DNA of 64,000 nt. Origin: Paenibacillus sp. FSL H7-0326. Lineage in GTDB: Bacteria; Bacillota; Bacilli; Paenibacillales; Paenibacillaceae. Of this stretch, positions 24,941 through 33,960 are shown piece after piece. The position numbers and the translations under genes were made by a program. The notes beneath the pieces are model-generated. The model was not told where the DNA came from. It saw only the letters and a list, made by a program, of their open reading frames with translations, and did not search any database. The stretch spans positions 1-64,000 of the forward strand of contig NZ_MPVN01000008.1 of NCBI RefSeq assembly GCF_001955535.1. Direction: 5' to 3'. The first letter of the stretch is position 1; each line of letters opens with the position of its first letter.

Positions 24941-25528
24941 ATGACGGGAATAGATAAGCGTGTCCAGCGCTCGAAGGATGCGATCAAACAAACTTGTCTG
25001 GACCTATTGTTCCACAAACCGTTTGACCAGATTACAATTTCTGAAATTGTGCGTATTGCAAATTATAATCGAGGAACCTTTTACGCTAATTTCGAAACGA
25101 AGGAAGATCTGCTTGAGGAAATCATTCAGGATGTCCTTGATGAGATGGTTCATCAGATAAGGCACCCTTACAAATCCGATATAAAAGTGAATCTCAATGA
25201 AATGCAAACCGAGGATATTACCTTGTTCTCGTACTTCAAAAACAATGCAAAGCTATATAAAATGCTGCTGAGTGACCATATCCGGGTGGATTTTCGTTAT
25301 CGTATGGCGAAGGCCATCGAGGAGCTGTTTATTATGGAGTATAGTTATGAGCTGGAAGAAGGTGCTCACGTGGATCTGAAGTGGTTATACATTTTCCGGG
25401 CACACGGTATAGCTGGTTTAATTATTCGCTGGATCGAAGAGGGGTTCAAGGAATCTCCGGAGTATATGTCTGAGCAGATTGTGGAGCTGATGCTTGTATC
25501 GACCAAGACCTTTTATGTAAAAAAGTAA
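24941..25528 (+). CDS. TetR-family transcriptional regulator
   Basis: This 195-residue protein has an N-terminal TetR helix-turn-helix (residues about 10-58: FDQITISEIVRIANYNRGTFYANFETKEDLLEEI) and a C-terminal domain of the TetR_C_7/YcgE-like type with FRAHGIAGLIIRWIEEGF. Its ATG lies 8 bp after a weak GAGGTG site. It is divergent from the SDR gene and is the probable repressor of that gene. Ligand unknown. Confidence 0.9.
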   Translation: MTGIDKRVQRSKDAIKQTCLDLLFHKPFDQITISEIVRIANYNRGTFYANFETKEDLLEEIIQDVLDEMVHQIRHPYKSDIKVNLNEMQTEDITLFSYFKNNAKLYKMLLSDHIRVDFRYRMAKAIEELFIMEYSYELEEGAHVDLKWLYIFRAHGIAGLIIRWIEEGFKESPEYMSEQIVELMLVSTKTFYVKK

Positions 25529-25570
25529 ATGAATGTTATCTGACATCGTGCAGATGGGAGAAGGCATAAA

Positions 25571-25618
25571 AAAGACATCGAGCTTTGCATGATCATTGCA
25601 AAGTCTATCGATGTCTTT
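25571..25618. terminator. Bidirectional terminator between tetR and arsR-type genes
   Basis: AAAGACATCGA (25571-25581) pairs with TCGATGTCTTT (25608-25618). A nested CTTTGCA/TGCAAAG pair extends the hairpin. T- or A-rich runs flank it, serving both convergent genes. Confidence 0.88.
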
Positions 25619-25649
25619 CTGCTTGGTAGAGAAGCGGTTCTACAATTTA

Positions 25650-26573
25650 TTATTCCGGTTTCTCGGTATTCGTGGTGTAGTACAGGCGGAAGATGATGTC
25701 TTGATTATGATTACCGAAGCCGGAGCCAAACAGTGTCACACCGCCAATATGCTCAGCATCTTCTTTGACAGCAATGCGGAAGGACCAATAGCTGTTGCGA
25801 ATGCCAATATCATCAATCGTGACATCCGACAACTTGATGCCATCCATGAATGTGCCTTCTTTTTTAATAATGAGATGCTTCAGTAAACCGTACTGATTGA
25901 CACTCTCAAACCACCAAGGCGGGTTCAACTTGCCTTTGCCCCCGAAATCTCCAGGGCTTGTCCACATCCCTACCTCAACACCATTTACAATGAACGTAAT
26001 ATCCGATGGCCAGTGATTATTGGTAAGCGGAGCTTCAGAAGAAATCTCCATTGAGATTTCCAGTTCTTCCGGAACCTCATCACCCATCAGATAGTTTGGA
26101 ATTTTATACTCGACATAACCTTGTCCGAACCACAATATTTTGGCATTGAGACGATCCGGATCGAGAAAATAGCGTGGATCATCAAAGATTCCGATGACGG
26201 AGTCCCGGGTGCAAATTCCACAGGTAGGCTGGATCTGTACATCAGTAAAGTGACCAATGGATACTTCGGTTTTGCGAATCTCTCTTGGAATGACATCCTT
26301 GATCGGGAATGCGATTTCAAGATTGTCCATGCTGAGGGAGCATACCTTCTGGGCAGCGCCGCCTTTACCAGGAGCCATCGTTGATTCAATGATTCCGGCC
26401 TTCTCCAATTTCTTTACATGCATAGTCATGATGGCACTGCTAAGCCCTAGCGCTTCTGCCAATTCCTTAATGTTCATTGATTTCTGTGACAGGAGATGAA
26501 CGATTTGAATTCGTACATTACTAGAGATCGCCTCAAATATATGCAAATTCTGTTCAGCTAATTCAATTCTCAA
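25650..26573 (-). CDS. ArsR-type winged-helix regulator with large C-terminal domain
   Basis: From TTG at 26573, seven bases after GGAGG, this is 307 residues. Residues 1-75 are an ArsR-like winged helix (LHIFEAISSNVRIQIVHLLSQKSMNIKELAEALG, then MHVKKLEKAGII). The remaining ~230 residues include a four-cysteine-poor CGICTRDS segment and a beta-rich region; this long extension is unlike metal-sensing ArsR proteins and may bind a sugar. It faces the GH43 gene, and related inverted repeats in the nearby promoters suggest it represses the GH43 and ABC genes. The longer frame to 26621 lacks a ribosome site. Confidence 0.82.
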   Translation of the reverse strand: MRIELAEQNLHIFEAISSNVRIQIVHLLSQKSMNIKELAEALGLSSAIMTMHVKKLEKAGIIESTMAPGKGGAAQKVCSLSMDNLEIAFPIKDVIPREIRKTEVSIGHFTDVQIQPTCGICTRDSVIGIFDDPRYFLDPDRLNAKILWFGQGYVEYKIPNYLMGDEVPEELEISMEISSEAPLTNNHWPSDITFIVNGVEVGMWTSPGDFGGKGKLNPPWWFESVNQYGLLKHLIIKKEGTFMDGIKLSDVTIDDIGIRNSYWSFRIAVKEDAEHIGGVTLFGSGFGNHNQDIIFRLYYTTNTEKPE

Positions 26574-26621
26574 TGTTATTCCTCCGAACGGCGATGATTT
26601 ATTAATGTATATGTAAATCAT

Positions 26622-26868
26622 ACATGTAGAACTTTATAATATATGATTCTCCGCACGTTCACAAGGTATTATTCAACTAATGGAGAGAAGATAACCTGCT
26701 GTCAATGCGATGAAAGTAAGGATTACTTGCGCTAAAGCAGCTGTTTGTCCAGCAGTTAAATGGAATAAAAAGAATGAGACTGCTGAATGCACGGAGATAT
26801 ACAAACTGTTTTCTAAGTAGAAATCAAGAAAAGATTAAGTTATATGTAAATGAATAATGAAAATGTAA
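26622..26868. other. Noncoding stretch between arsR-type and GH43 genes
   Basis: No gene was seen. The left part contains TTATTAATGTATATGTAAATC (26600-26620) in the arsR-type promoter region; the rest is AT-rich and shows no further clear signal before the GH43 promoter. Confidence 0.5.
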
Positions 26869-26930
26869 TTGACAGAAGGAAAAATTCATTCTAATATTTA
26901 GGTGAATTAATGAATGTATTTATGAATTAA
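26869..26930 (+). promoter_or_regulatory. GH43 promoter with downstream inverted repeat
   Basis: TTGACA (26869-26874), 17 bp, TAATAT (26892-26897) is a near-perfect promoter. Starting about ten bases downstream, TTAAT (26907-26911) and ATTAA (26926-26930) frame TGAATGTATTTATGA, a loose inverted repeat related to the one at 28034-28071. Confidence 0.6.
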
Positions 26931-26976
26931 TAAACAATTGTGTAAATCAATTCGATGAGACAGGAGATTGACATCC

Positions 26977-27951
26977 ATGGGAAATGAAATTCAATTTGTT
27001 AACCCTATTATACCTCAACGGGCTGATCCTTGGGTATACAAACATTCAGATGGCTATTATTATTTTACAGGCTCCGTTCCCGAATATGACAGAATCGAAG
27101 TTCGCAGAGCGAAGACGATTCAGGAGCTGGGAGAGGCCGAGCCGGTTGTAGTATGGCGCAAATATGATGAGGGCATGATGAGCGCAAATATATGGGCTCC
27201 CGAAATTCACTTCATAGATAATAAGTGGTATATCTACTTTGCTGCAGCCAGAACAACAGAGACAGTAGAAGGTCTGTTCGATCATCGGATGTTTGTCTTG
27301 GAGAACGCTTCAGAGAATCCTTTAGAAGGCGAATGGACAGAGAAGGGCCAGATCAAGACCAAGTGGGAATCCTTTGCACTGGATGCTACGTCTTTTGAGC
27401 ACAAAGGTAAGCGCTATCTCGTGTGGGCTCAGAAGGACCCTGATATTGTCGGCAACTCCAATCTTTATATTGCTCAGATGGAGAATCCATGGACTCTTAA
27501 AGGAGAACAGGTTATGATTGCCGAGCCGACTCATGATTGGGAGAAGATCGGATTCCTAGTAAATGAAGGAGCTGCGGTGATACATAGAAATGGCAGAATT
27601 ATCATCTCCTTCTCAGCGAGTGCTACAGACCATAATTATGCTATGGGATTGATCTATGCAGATGAAGACAGCGATCTTCTGTCTCCAGACAGCTGGACTA
27701 AGCTGCCTGATCCTGTGTTTGTTACGAATGAAGAGACAGGACAATACGGACCGGGGCATAACAGCTTCACTGTTTCTCCGGATGGGTCTCAGGATATCAT
27801 TATTTATCATGCAAGAAACTATAAAGAGGTTGAAGGGGATCCTTTGTACGATCCGAACCGTCATGCACGCGCCCAAGTATTCGGCTGGAACGAAGACGGG
27901 CTTCCGGACTTTGGTGTTCCTGTTCCCGATGGTGGAGTAGTAAGCCGCTAA
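26977..27951 (+). CDS. Glycoside hydrolase family 43 protein
   Basis: This 324-residue enzyme is a five-bladed beta-propeller GH43 hydrolase, the family of arabinofuranosidases, xylosidases and arabinanases. The N-terminal QRADPWVYKHSDGYYYFTGS holds the catalytic base Asp, WAPEIHFIDNKWYIYF the pKa-modulating region, and VNEGAAVI the likely acid glutamate. No signal peptide is present, so it acts inside the cell on imported oligosaccharides. ATG at 26977 follows AGGAG by ten bases; a TTG at 26968 is too close. It precedes a sugar ABC importer and faces an ArsR-type regulator. Confidence 0.9.
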   Translation: MGNEIQFVNPIIPQRADPWVYKHSDGYYYFTGSVPEYDRIEVRRAKTIQELGEAEPVVVWRKYDEGMMSANIWAPEIHFIDNKWYIYFAAARTTETVEGLFDHRMFVLENASENPLEGEWTEKGQIKTKWESFALDATSFEHKGKRYLVWAQKDPDIVGNSNLYIAQMENPWTLKGEQVMIAEPTHDWEKIGFLVNEGAAVIHRNGRIIISFSASATDHNYAMGLIYADEDSDLLSPDSWTKLPDPVFVTNEETGQYGPGHNSFTVSPDGSQDIIIYHARNYKEVEGDPLYDPNRHARAQVFGWNEDGLPDFGVPVPDGGVVSR

Positions 27952-27995
27952 ACCAGCGGCTTACAAATAAATTTGCGCGGTTTGGATAAAAGTGG

Positions 27996-28071
27996 TTGAC
28001 AATGAAAGCGCTATGAATTATGATATGTTTACAAAAACATTAATGATTAATGTAAATATTATTAATGTTTT
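27996..28071 (+). promoter_or_regulatory. Promoter, cre-like site and operator of the sugar ABC operon
   Basis: TTGACA (27996-28001), 17 bp, TATGAT (28019-28024) forms a strong promoter. Inside the spacer, TGAAAGCGCTATGA (28003-28016) fits the CcpA cre consensus at 13 of 14 positions. Just after the expected start point, AAAACATTAAT (28034-28044) and ATTAATGTTTT (28061-28071) make a perfect 11-bp inverted repeat suited to repression. Confidence 0.65.
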
Positions 28072-28219
28072 TCATGCCTGTACGGGAGCACTCCTAGGCA
28101 AGCTCCTCCACAGCAGATCAGCAAGTCTGAAAGTTAAAGTAAAAGGCAGCCCATGATTTAAATCTTTGAATACGGTTTCATGAAAACATTGATTTTGAAA
28201 AGCACTGGGGGGTTCTTAA

Positions 28220-29461
28220 ATGAATCGTAAAAAAGGTCTTTTGACAATTGTTTCTATGCTCCTGTTGGTTATCGTACTTGCTGGCTGCAGCAGTGACGAT
28301 AAGAACACCATTACTTTTTGGACACCGCTGACTGGTGAAGACGGGGCTTATATGGATCAGCTCGTGAAAGAATATAATGCGACTGAGCCAGAAATGAAAG
28401 TGAAGCATGTAATTACCTCTGACATGTATACGAAATTATCCACAGTAATTAACTCCGGTAAAGGGATTCCAGATTTGGCGATTATCCATGCTGACCGCGT
28501 ACCTGGATATGTGAAGCAGAATGTACTTGAGCCGATGACAGGCATCCTGTCCGCGCAGCCTGAAATTAACGAAAGCAACTACCTGCCTCAAGCATGGTCA
28601 ACAGGTACGATCGATGGAACACAATACACAGTACCTCTGGATATCCACGCTAACGTAATGTACTACAATAAGGATTTGCTTGCGAAGTACGGTGCAGAAT
28701 CCTTCCTTGATGATAACAATGTAACAGTAGAAGAAATCCTGTCTCTTCAAGGGAAAATGGAAGAAGGAGATTATGTCGTCAATGATGCACTTCTGGGATG
28801 GGCTATGCTTGGACAACTGCAGAACTTAGGCGGCGATGTACAACAAGATGGTCAGCCAGCAATAAATACACCTGAGATGAAGCAAGCGTATGAATCCGTT
28901 AAGCAAATTGCAGATGCAGGTCTGATGACTCCATTTGGTGAAGATGGTTACCTAATGTTCCAGTCCGGCAACGTTCTCTTCTCCACAGATGGAACATGGA
29001 GCTCGACTGCTCACGCAGGTGTGGAAGGCTTGAACTTCGGTGTAACGAACGTATACTCTGTAAGCCCTGATAAATTTACAAATCGTTCTTCTTCCCACTT
29101 GTTCGCGATGCTGACTAACGAAGCTAGAACAGATGAGAAGGAAGCAGGAATCGGCAGCTTCCTGGAGTTCATTCGCCAGAACTCCATTGAGTGGGCCAAA
29201 GCAGGACAGATCGTAGCAAGTAAGCAAGTATTTGAAAGTCCTGAATACCAAGATTATATGCAATCCTTCTTTACAACAGATGAGAAGCAAATTGAATCTC
29301 TGTACATCTACACCTATGAATATTATCCGTATGTAGCTGAAGTCGTTGATAAGTATTCTAATGATATCATTCGAGGCGCTGCAGATATGGATGAAACCCT
29401 ACAGACGATGCAAAAAGAAGTTGAAGATAAAATTGCTCAAGGCAGCACCGGGGCTCAGTAA
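28220..29461 (+). CDS. Extracellular solute-binding lipoprotein (family 1) of a sugar ABC importer
   Basis: This 413-residue protein starts with a lipoprotein signal (residues 1-23, lipobox LAGC, mature Cys23), followed by a family 1 sugar-binding fold (FWTPLTGEDGAYMDQLVKEYN, GKGIPDLAIIHADRVPGYV). It should sit on the outer face of the membrane and deliver an oligosaccharide to the two permeases that follow. The upstream GH43 enzyme suggests an arabinose- or xylose-containing oligosaccharide. Start follows TGGGGGG. Expression probably depends on the promoter and operator at 27996-28071. Confidence 0.92.
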   Translation: MNRKKGLLTIVSMLLLVIVLAGCSSDDKNTITFWTPLTGEDGAYMDQLVKEYNATEPEMKVKHVITSDMYTKLSTVINSGKGIPDLAIIHADRVPGYVKQNVLEPMTGILSAQPEINESNYLPQAWSTGTIDGTQYTVPLDIHANVMYYNKDLLAKYGAESFLDDNNVTVEEILSLQGKMEEGDYVVNDALLGWAMLGQLQNLGGDVQQDGQPAINTPEMKQAYESVKQIADAGLMTPFGEDGYLMFQSGNVLFSTDGTWSSTAHAGVEGLNFGVTNVYSVSPDKFTNRSSSHLFAMLTNEARTDEKEAGIGSFLEFIRQNSIEWAKAGQIVASKQVFESPEYQDYMQSFFTTDEKQIESLYIYTYEYYPYVAEVVDKYSNDIIRGAADMDETLQTMQKEVEDKIAQGSTGAQ

Positions 29462-29598
29462 TACAGAATCAAAAGAAGAATATATAGATGAACTGAAGAT
29501 GACTCAGGGTTCAACATTCATCTTTAGTACATCGATTTAGTACAAAGTAATGTGCCATTTATGGCACATTACTTTTCCAAAAGGAGAATTGAAAGGCT

Positions 29599-30474
29599 AT
29601 GAAGAAGAGATCCTTTGCCCCTGTTTTCTTTGTTGGGCCCCATCTTATACTATTTCTAATATTTATTCTGATACCGACGATCTACGGTATTTATGCTTCA
29701 TTTACTCAGTGGAATTTAATCAATGACCCGGTTTGGGTTGGTCTTGATAACTATAAAACGATTCTTTTTGATAGTGAATCTACATTTAATTATCAGTTTT
29801 ATAATGGTTTGAAGAATACACTGCTGTTTGTTCTTTTAAGTGTTCCAATCTTGATCGTAATCCCTCTGATGATTGCTGTGGCACTGGAGCATAAAAAAGT
29901 GAAATTGAAGGGAACTATTCAATCGATCATTTATATTCCAGGCCTCATTTCTATTTCTGCAGCTGCGCTGATCTGGTCTCTAATATTCAATAAGCAGTTA
30001 GGGGTTACAGGTAATGTATTCGGATCGGAGACGGTCTGGGCCACAACTCAGCCATACGCTTGGATTATTATCATCGTCATTACGGTTTGGGGCGGAGTTG
30101 GAGGTAACATGATTATCTACCGTGCCTCTATTAATGGTGTTTCCAAGGATTTGTACGAAGCTGCTGAGATGGACGGGGCAGGTTCTATTCGTAGATTTTT
30201 CAGCATAACGTTGCCGTCTATTCGTTTCCCGCTCATTTATACCTTTGTTATGACAACTGCCGGCTCCTTTAACGTATTTGGTCAGCCGCTCATGATGACT
30301 GACGGCGGACCGCAGCAGAGCACACACGTACTTATGATGTACATCAGACAACTCGCATTCGGTTCAGGTGAATCCTTGGCTGGTATGGCATCTGCTATGG
30401 CAGTGCTGCTGGGTCTCGTTATTTTGGTTATTTCGGCATTGCAATATTATGTAATGAACCGAAATGCGAACTAG
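29599..30474 (+). CDS. Sugar ABC transporter permease (MalF type)
   Basis: This 291-residue protein has six transmembrane segments and the ATPase-contact motif EAAEMDGAGSIRRFFSITLPSI. It forms the importer channel with the next gene. It starts 10 bp after AAGGAG and follows the binding-protein gene by 137 bp. No ATPase gene is nearby; such Firmicute importers commonly borrow a shared ATPase of the MsmX type. Confidence 0.93.
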   Translation: MKKRSFAPVFFVGPHLILFLIFILIPTIYGIYASFTQWNLINDPVWVGLDNYKTILFDSESTFNYQFYNGLKNTLLFVLLSVPILIVIPLMIAVALEHKKVKLKGTIQSIIYIPGLISISAAALIWSLIFNKQLGVTGNVFGSETVWATTQPYAWIIIIVITVWGGVGGNMIIYRASINGVSKDLYEAAEMDGAGSIRRFFSITLPSIRFPLIYTFVMTTAGSFNVFGQPLMMTDGGPQQSTHVLMMYIRQLAFGSGESLAGMASAMAVLLGLVILVISALQYYVMNRNAN

Positions 30475-30506
30475 GAAGTGGATACGGAAGGGGCAGATGG
30501 TTCAAA

Positions 30507-31352
30507 ATGAAAAAGAAAATCAATATTTCGAAATATATATCGTACCTATTTCTTATAGCGATTTGTGTCATTTGGGCGATTCCTGTTCTATTTGGGATTA
30601 CGACATCGTTTCGTTCCCAGACGGAAGTGGTTTCGACCGGCTTCAGATTGCTGCCGGTTGACTGGGACTTCAATAACTATGTGACCATATTGGAGAATAC
30701 GTCTACTGCTCCGATCTTGCGCTGGTTAATGAACTCTTTATTTATTGCGATTTCGCACACAGCACTCGTTATTGTCATTATCTCGATCACAGGTTATGGC
30801 TATACACGCATGAACTTTAAGGGAAGGGACGCCTTGTTCTTTACCTTGCTCGGGATTTCGTTCTTCCCAGCGGTCGTAAACCTGATTCCTTCTTACAAGA
30901 TCATTGAAACGCTTGGCTGGGTAAATACCGCATGGGCCATGATTATTCCCGGTCTTGCGGGGATGGGAAATATATTCCTGGTAAGACAATTTATGAAGGG
31001 TATTCCAAATGACCTGGATGAATCCGCACGCGTGGATGGAGCAGGTGATTTTAGAATCTACTTCTCCGTCATTCTGCCATTAGTTAAACCGGTATTGGTC
31101 GTTTGCGGCTTGTTCTCATTCATTGGTTCCTGGAATGACTTCCTATGGCCAGTTATCGTATATACGGATGTTGAGAAAATGCCGATTACTGCGGGCTTGC
31201 TCTTGCTTCAAGATATTTATGGTAACTATCGCTTGATTGGACAACTCATGGGATCTGCAATGCTTGCGATCATTCCTACACTCATCTTGTTTATCTTTGC
31301 ACAGAAATACTTTATGCAGTCCATTAACCTGAACTCAGGTATTAAAGGTTGA
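30507..31352 (+). CDS. Carbohydrate ABC transporter permease (MalG type)
   Basis: This 281-residue protein has six membrane segments and the ATPase-contact motif ESARVDGAGDFRIYFSVILPLVKP. It begins 32 bp after the partner permease and is the last gene of the importer operon, ended by a strong terminator. The ATG at 30507 has only a modest AAGGGGC site 11 bases upstream. Confidence 0.93.
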   Translation: MKKKINISKYISYLFLIAICVIWAIPVLFGITTSFRSQTEVVSTGFRLLPVDWDFNNYVTILENTSTAPILRWLMNSLFIAISHTALVIVIISITGYGYTRMNFKGRDALFFTLLGISFFPAVVNLIPSYKIIETLGWVNTAWAMIIPGLAGMGNIFLVRQFMKGIPNDLDESARVDGAGDFRIYFSVILPLVKPVLVVCGLFSFIGSWNDFLWPVIVYTDVEKMPITAGLLLLQDIYGNYRLIGQLMGSAMLAIIPTLILFIFAQKYFMQSINLNSGIKG

Positions 31353-31400
31353 TCGAGAAGACTGCTGTATAGGACACTGTTCAAGTCCGATTCAAAGTCC

Positions 31401-31447
31401 AAGCGAAAAGAAGCTTTCTCCATAACGGAGAAGGCTTCTTTTCGCTT
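31401..31447. terminator. Strong bidirectional terminator
   Basis: AAGCGAAAAGAAGC and GGCTTCTTTTCGCTT with a nested TTCTCC/GGAGAA pair make a long hairpin between the importer operon and the convergent hypothetical gene. Confidence 0.92.
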
Positions 31448-31456
31448 GATCTATTA

Positions 31457-31816
31457 TTATCCCAGATAGATATCTCTTGGAGCACATTCTTTTATCGTCT
31501 TCTGGTTAACCCGGAGCTCCTCGATGTAGGAGTCAATAATATGCCCTAATTTCTTTACAATTTCTTTCTTGGTTTGATGTATGTAATCCTCAGAACAGAA
31601 CGCCGAGCAGACGATGGTTCCATTCGCATAAGATTTAGTATCCATGGTGATCGTATTTAGTTTCTCCTTATATAATCTTTTGACAGGTCCGTTCTCTTCC
31701 CGGATTTCGTAATAACGGTTTGTCTCAATAAGCAGCTTCCAGGGAATCACAAGCAGTTTGAATTGATCTTTTTTTAACTCAGCAGATATTTTATAGATTT
31801 GAATAGGTGTGCTCAT
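31457..31816 (-). CDS. Hypothetical protein
   Basis: This 119-residue protein is not recognised. It is soluble, mixed alpha/beta, with many lysines and glutamates, and ends ECAPRDIYLG. The start ATG (31816) follows an AAGGAGG site on the minus strand, and it ends against the terminator at 31401-31447, so it is probably a real gene. Neighbours give no clear hint of function. Confidence 0.65.
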   Translation of the reverse strand: MSTPIQIYKISAELKKDQFKLLVIPWKLLIETNRYYEIREENGPVKRLYKEKLNTITMDTKSYANGTIVCSAFCSEDYIHQTKKEIVKKLGHIIDSYIEELRVNQKTIKECAPRDIYLG

Positions 31817-32027
31817 CGTGGATTAAAACCTCCTTATATCGAAACAAGACCCTTTTTATTTCATTTGCATATTAAGATCTATTAATATGGAAATTATATC
31901 ATCTTGAAGGATCATATCCCAATGTAATATATGGTAATCTACGGTTTTCTATATGAGCTGTTGAAACGTCGAAAGCAGCCCAATCCGAAAACTAAGAGCT
32001 GCTCTCTTATTCATCAAATAGAGGGAA

Positions 32028-33737
32028 TCAGTGAAGTGAAGGTGCCAGCACAATAGCCTCATACGGCTTAAGAACACCACTCTTGAGATCAATCATTTCA
32101 TTAGGTTCTTTGTAATTCCCTATAAGTAGGCGGGGATCCGCGAGTCGTTCTATATCATTCGAATCAAGGGAGTAAGCTGCTTCTTCCTCTGAGAAGTTAA
32201 GCAGAACGAGCCAAGTCTGATCCTCAAATAAACGCAGATACGCAAAAACTTGAGGATGATCGGTTAGAATTGCCTTATACTCTCCGTAGGTGAGTGCAGC
32301 ATGGTTTTTACGAATATTAATAAGCTGTCGATAATAATTTAATACGGAATAGGGATCTGAGTCCTGTTCCTTGACATTAACCTCCTTGTAATTCGGGTTT
32401 ACTGGAAGCCAAGGCTCTCCCGTAGTAAATCCAGCATGAATGCTCTCGTCCCACTGCATAGGGGTCCGTGCGTGATCTCTTGCTTTTCTTCGAATTCGCT
32501 GCATAATCTTCTCTTCATCTTCTCCTCGTTCATTGACCATGACATCGTAATAGGCAATTGCCTGCTGTTCTTTGATATCATCAATCGAATGAAGCTTAGG
32601 ATTGTTAGTCATCCCGAGCTCATCACCTTGCAGCATAAAAGGGGTTCCTTTTAACGTATGCAGCATGGTACCGATCAATTTGGCGGATTGAATCCTGTAT
32701 TTACCGGGATGACCAAAGGAATTAACCAGCCGGGGCTGATCGTGATTGCTGAAGTAAAGACCAAACCATCCGCCTGGGTCGCCCACGTTATTTTGCCATT
32801 TCTGCATGACCTCCCGCAGCTCATCAAGCGTCCATTCCTTTTGTTGAAATTCATCCTCCGGAAGATTACCGAGCGTAGTGGCTTCAGGAGAGATCACCAT
32901 GGACAATTCTCTGCGATCCGGGTGTGTGTAGTCGAGTACATCCTGCTCACTGATATAGGACATTTCACCTGCAGTGAAGATATCGTAATGAGAGAACACT
33001 TTTTCATGCATTTCCTGCAAATAATCGTGAATATTTGGTCCATTCTTAATGAAGGGCTCACCGTTCGATTGCAGTCTGGTCAGATCCGAATCAGGGAAAG
33101 TCTGATCCTTCGAGATCGCATTCACTGCATCGATACGAAATCCGTCAATGCCTTTATCCAGCCAGAACCGCATCATCTTATACATGCTTTCGCGCAGATC
33201 AGGATTGTCCCAATTCAGATCCGGCTGAGTCGAGTTATAGAGGTGCATGTAATATTCCTCATTCTCCTCATCAAAGGTCCAGGCAGACTTGCCAAGATAA
33301 GAGGTCCAGTTGTTAGGAGGGCCGCCGTCTGCTCCGGCAGGTCTCCAAATGTAGTAATTCCGGTAACGACTATGCTTGTCAGAGCGTGATTCTCTGAACC
33401 AGGGATGCTGATCGGAAGTATGGTTTAAGACCAGATCCATGAGAAGTCCCATCTCTCTGTTGTGAACCTCCTCCAGCAGCAGATCAAAATCACTCATCGT
33501 TCCGTATTCAGGCTGGATCGCATAATAGTCGGTAATGTCATAGCCATGATCAATGTCCGGCGATTTGTAAATGGGATTCAGCCAAAGGGCGGTTACTCCT
33601 AAACTCTGCAAATAATCCAGCTTGGAAATAATTCCAGGCAGATCTCCGATCCCATCCCCGTTACTATCTTTAAAGCTGCGCGGATAAATTTCATATATGA
33701 TGTTTTGCTTCCAGGCTTTTTTGTACTTGATATGCAT
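32028..33737 (-). CDS. malL: Alpha-glucosidase, GH13 (oligo-1,6-glucosidase type)
   Basis: This 569-residue intracellular enzyme hydrolyses terminal alpha-glucosidic bonds of short oligosaccharides. GH13 motifs are present in order: MDLVLNHTSDQHPWF, GFRIDAVN with the nucleophile Asp, FTAGEMS with the acid Glu, and FSNHDQPR with the transition-state Asp. The QLW/RNYYIW region matches the MalL/oligo-1,6-glucosidase branch, as does the length. No signal peptide is seen. It is a single gene with AAAGGGG before its start. Confidence 0.92.
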   Translation of the reverse strand: MHIKYKKAWKQNIIYEIYPRSFKDSNGDGIGDLPGIISKLDYLQSLGVTALWLNPIYKSPDIDHGYDITDYYAIQPEYGTMSDFDLLLEEVHNREMGLLMDLVLNHTSDQHPWFRESRSDKHSRYRNYYIWRPAGADGGPPNNWTSYLGKSAWTFDEENEEYYMHLYNSTQPDLNWDNPDLRESMYKMMRFWLDKGIDGFRIDAVNAISKDQTFPDSDLTRLQSNGEPFIKNGPNIHDYLQEMHEKVFSHYDIFTAGEMSYISEQDVLDYTHPDRRELSMVISPEATTLGNLPEDEFQQKEWTLDELREVMQKWQNNVGDPGGWFGLYFSNHDQPRLVNSFGHPGKYRIQSAKLIGTMLHTLKGTPFMLQGDELGMTNNPKLHSIDDIKEQQAIAYYDVMVNERGEDEEKIMQRIRRKARDHARTPMQWDESIHAGFTTGEPWLPVNPNYKEVNVKEQDSDPYSVLNYYRQLINIRKNHAALTYGEYKAILTDHPQVFAYLRLFEDQTWLVLLNFSEEEAAYSLDSNDIERLADPRLLIGNYKEPNEMIDLKSGVLKPYEAIVLAPSLH

Positions 33738-33960
33738 GAAATACCCCTTTCCAATTCAATTGAGTATTGCATAGAGTTAATACCCGAAAATGAACAGGGA
33801 AAATCGTCAATGGTACGCCGGCAGATTTGTAAGCAATGGCTGGTCTTTTGGATGGATGTCTAGAGTGAGCGTCATCTTCCAATTAAAGAATGATTATGAG
33901 GGTTTGGGGTTAAAATACAATCGATCCTATACAATCCATCACAGCAGGGAGTTTTTTAAA

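Noticed and set aside
32658..33389. A 243-codon frame antisense to the alpha-glucosidase gene
   Set aside because: Its codons mirror the conserved GH13 frame; no ribosome site or protein family is seen.
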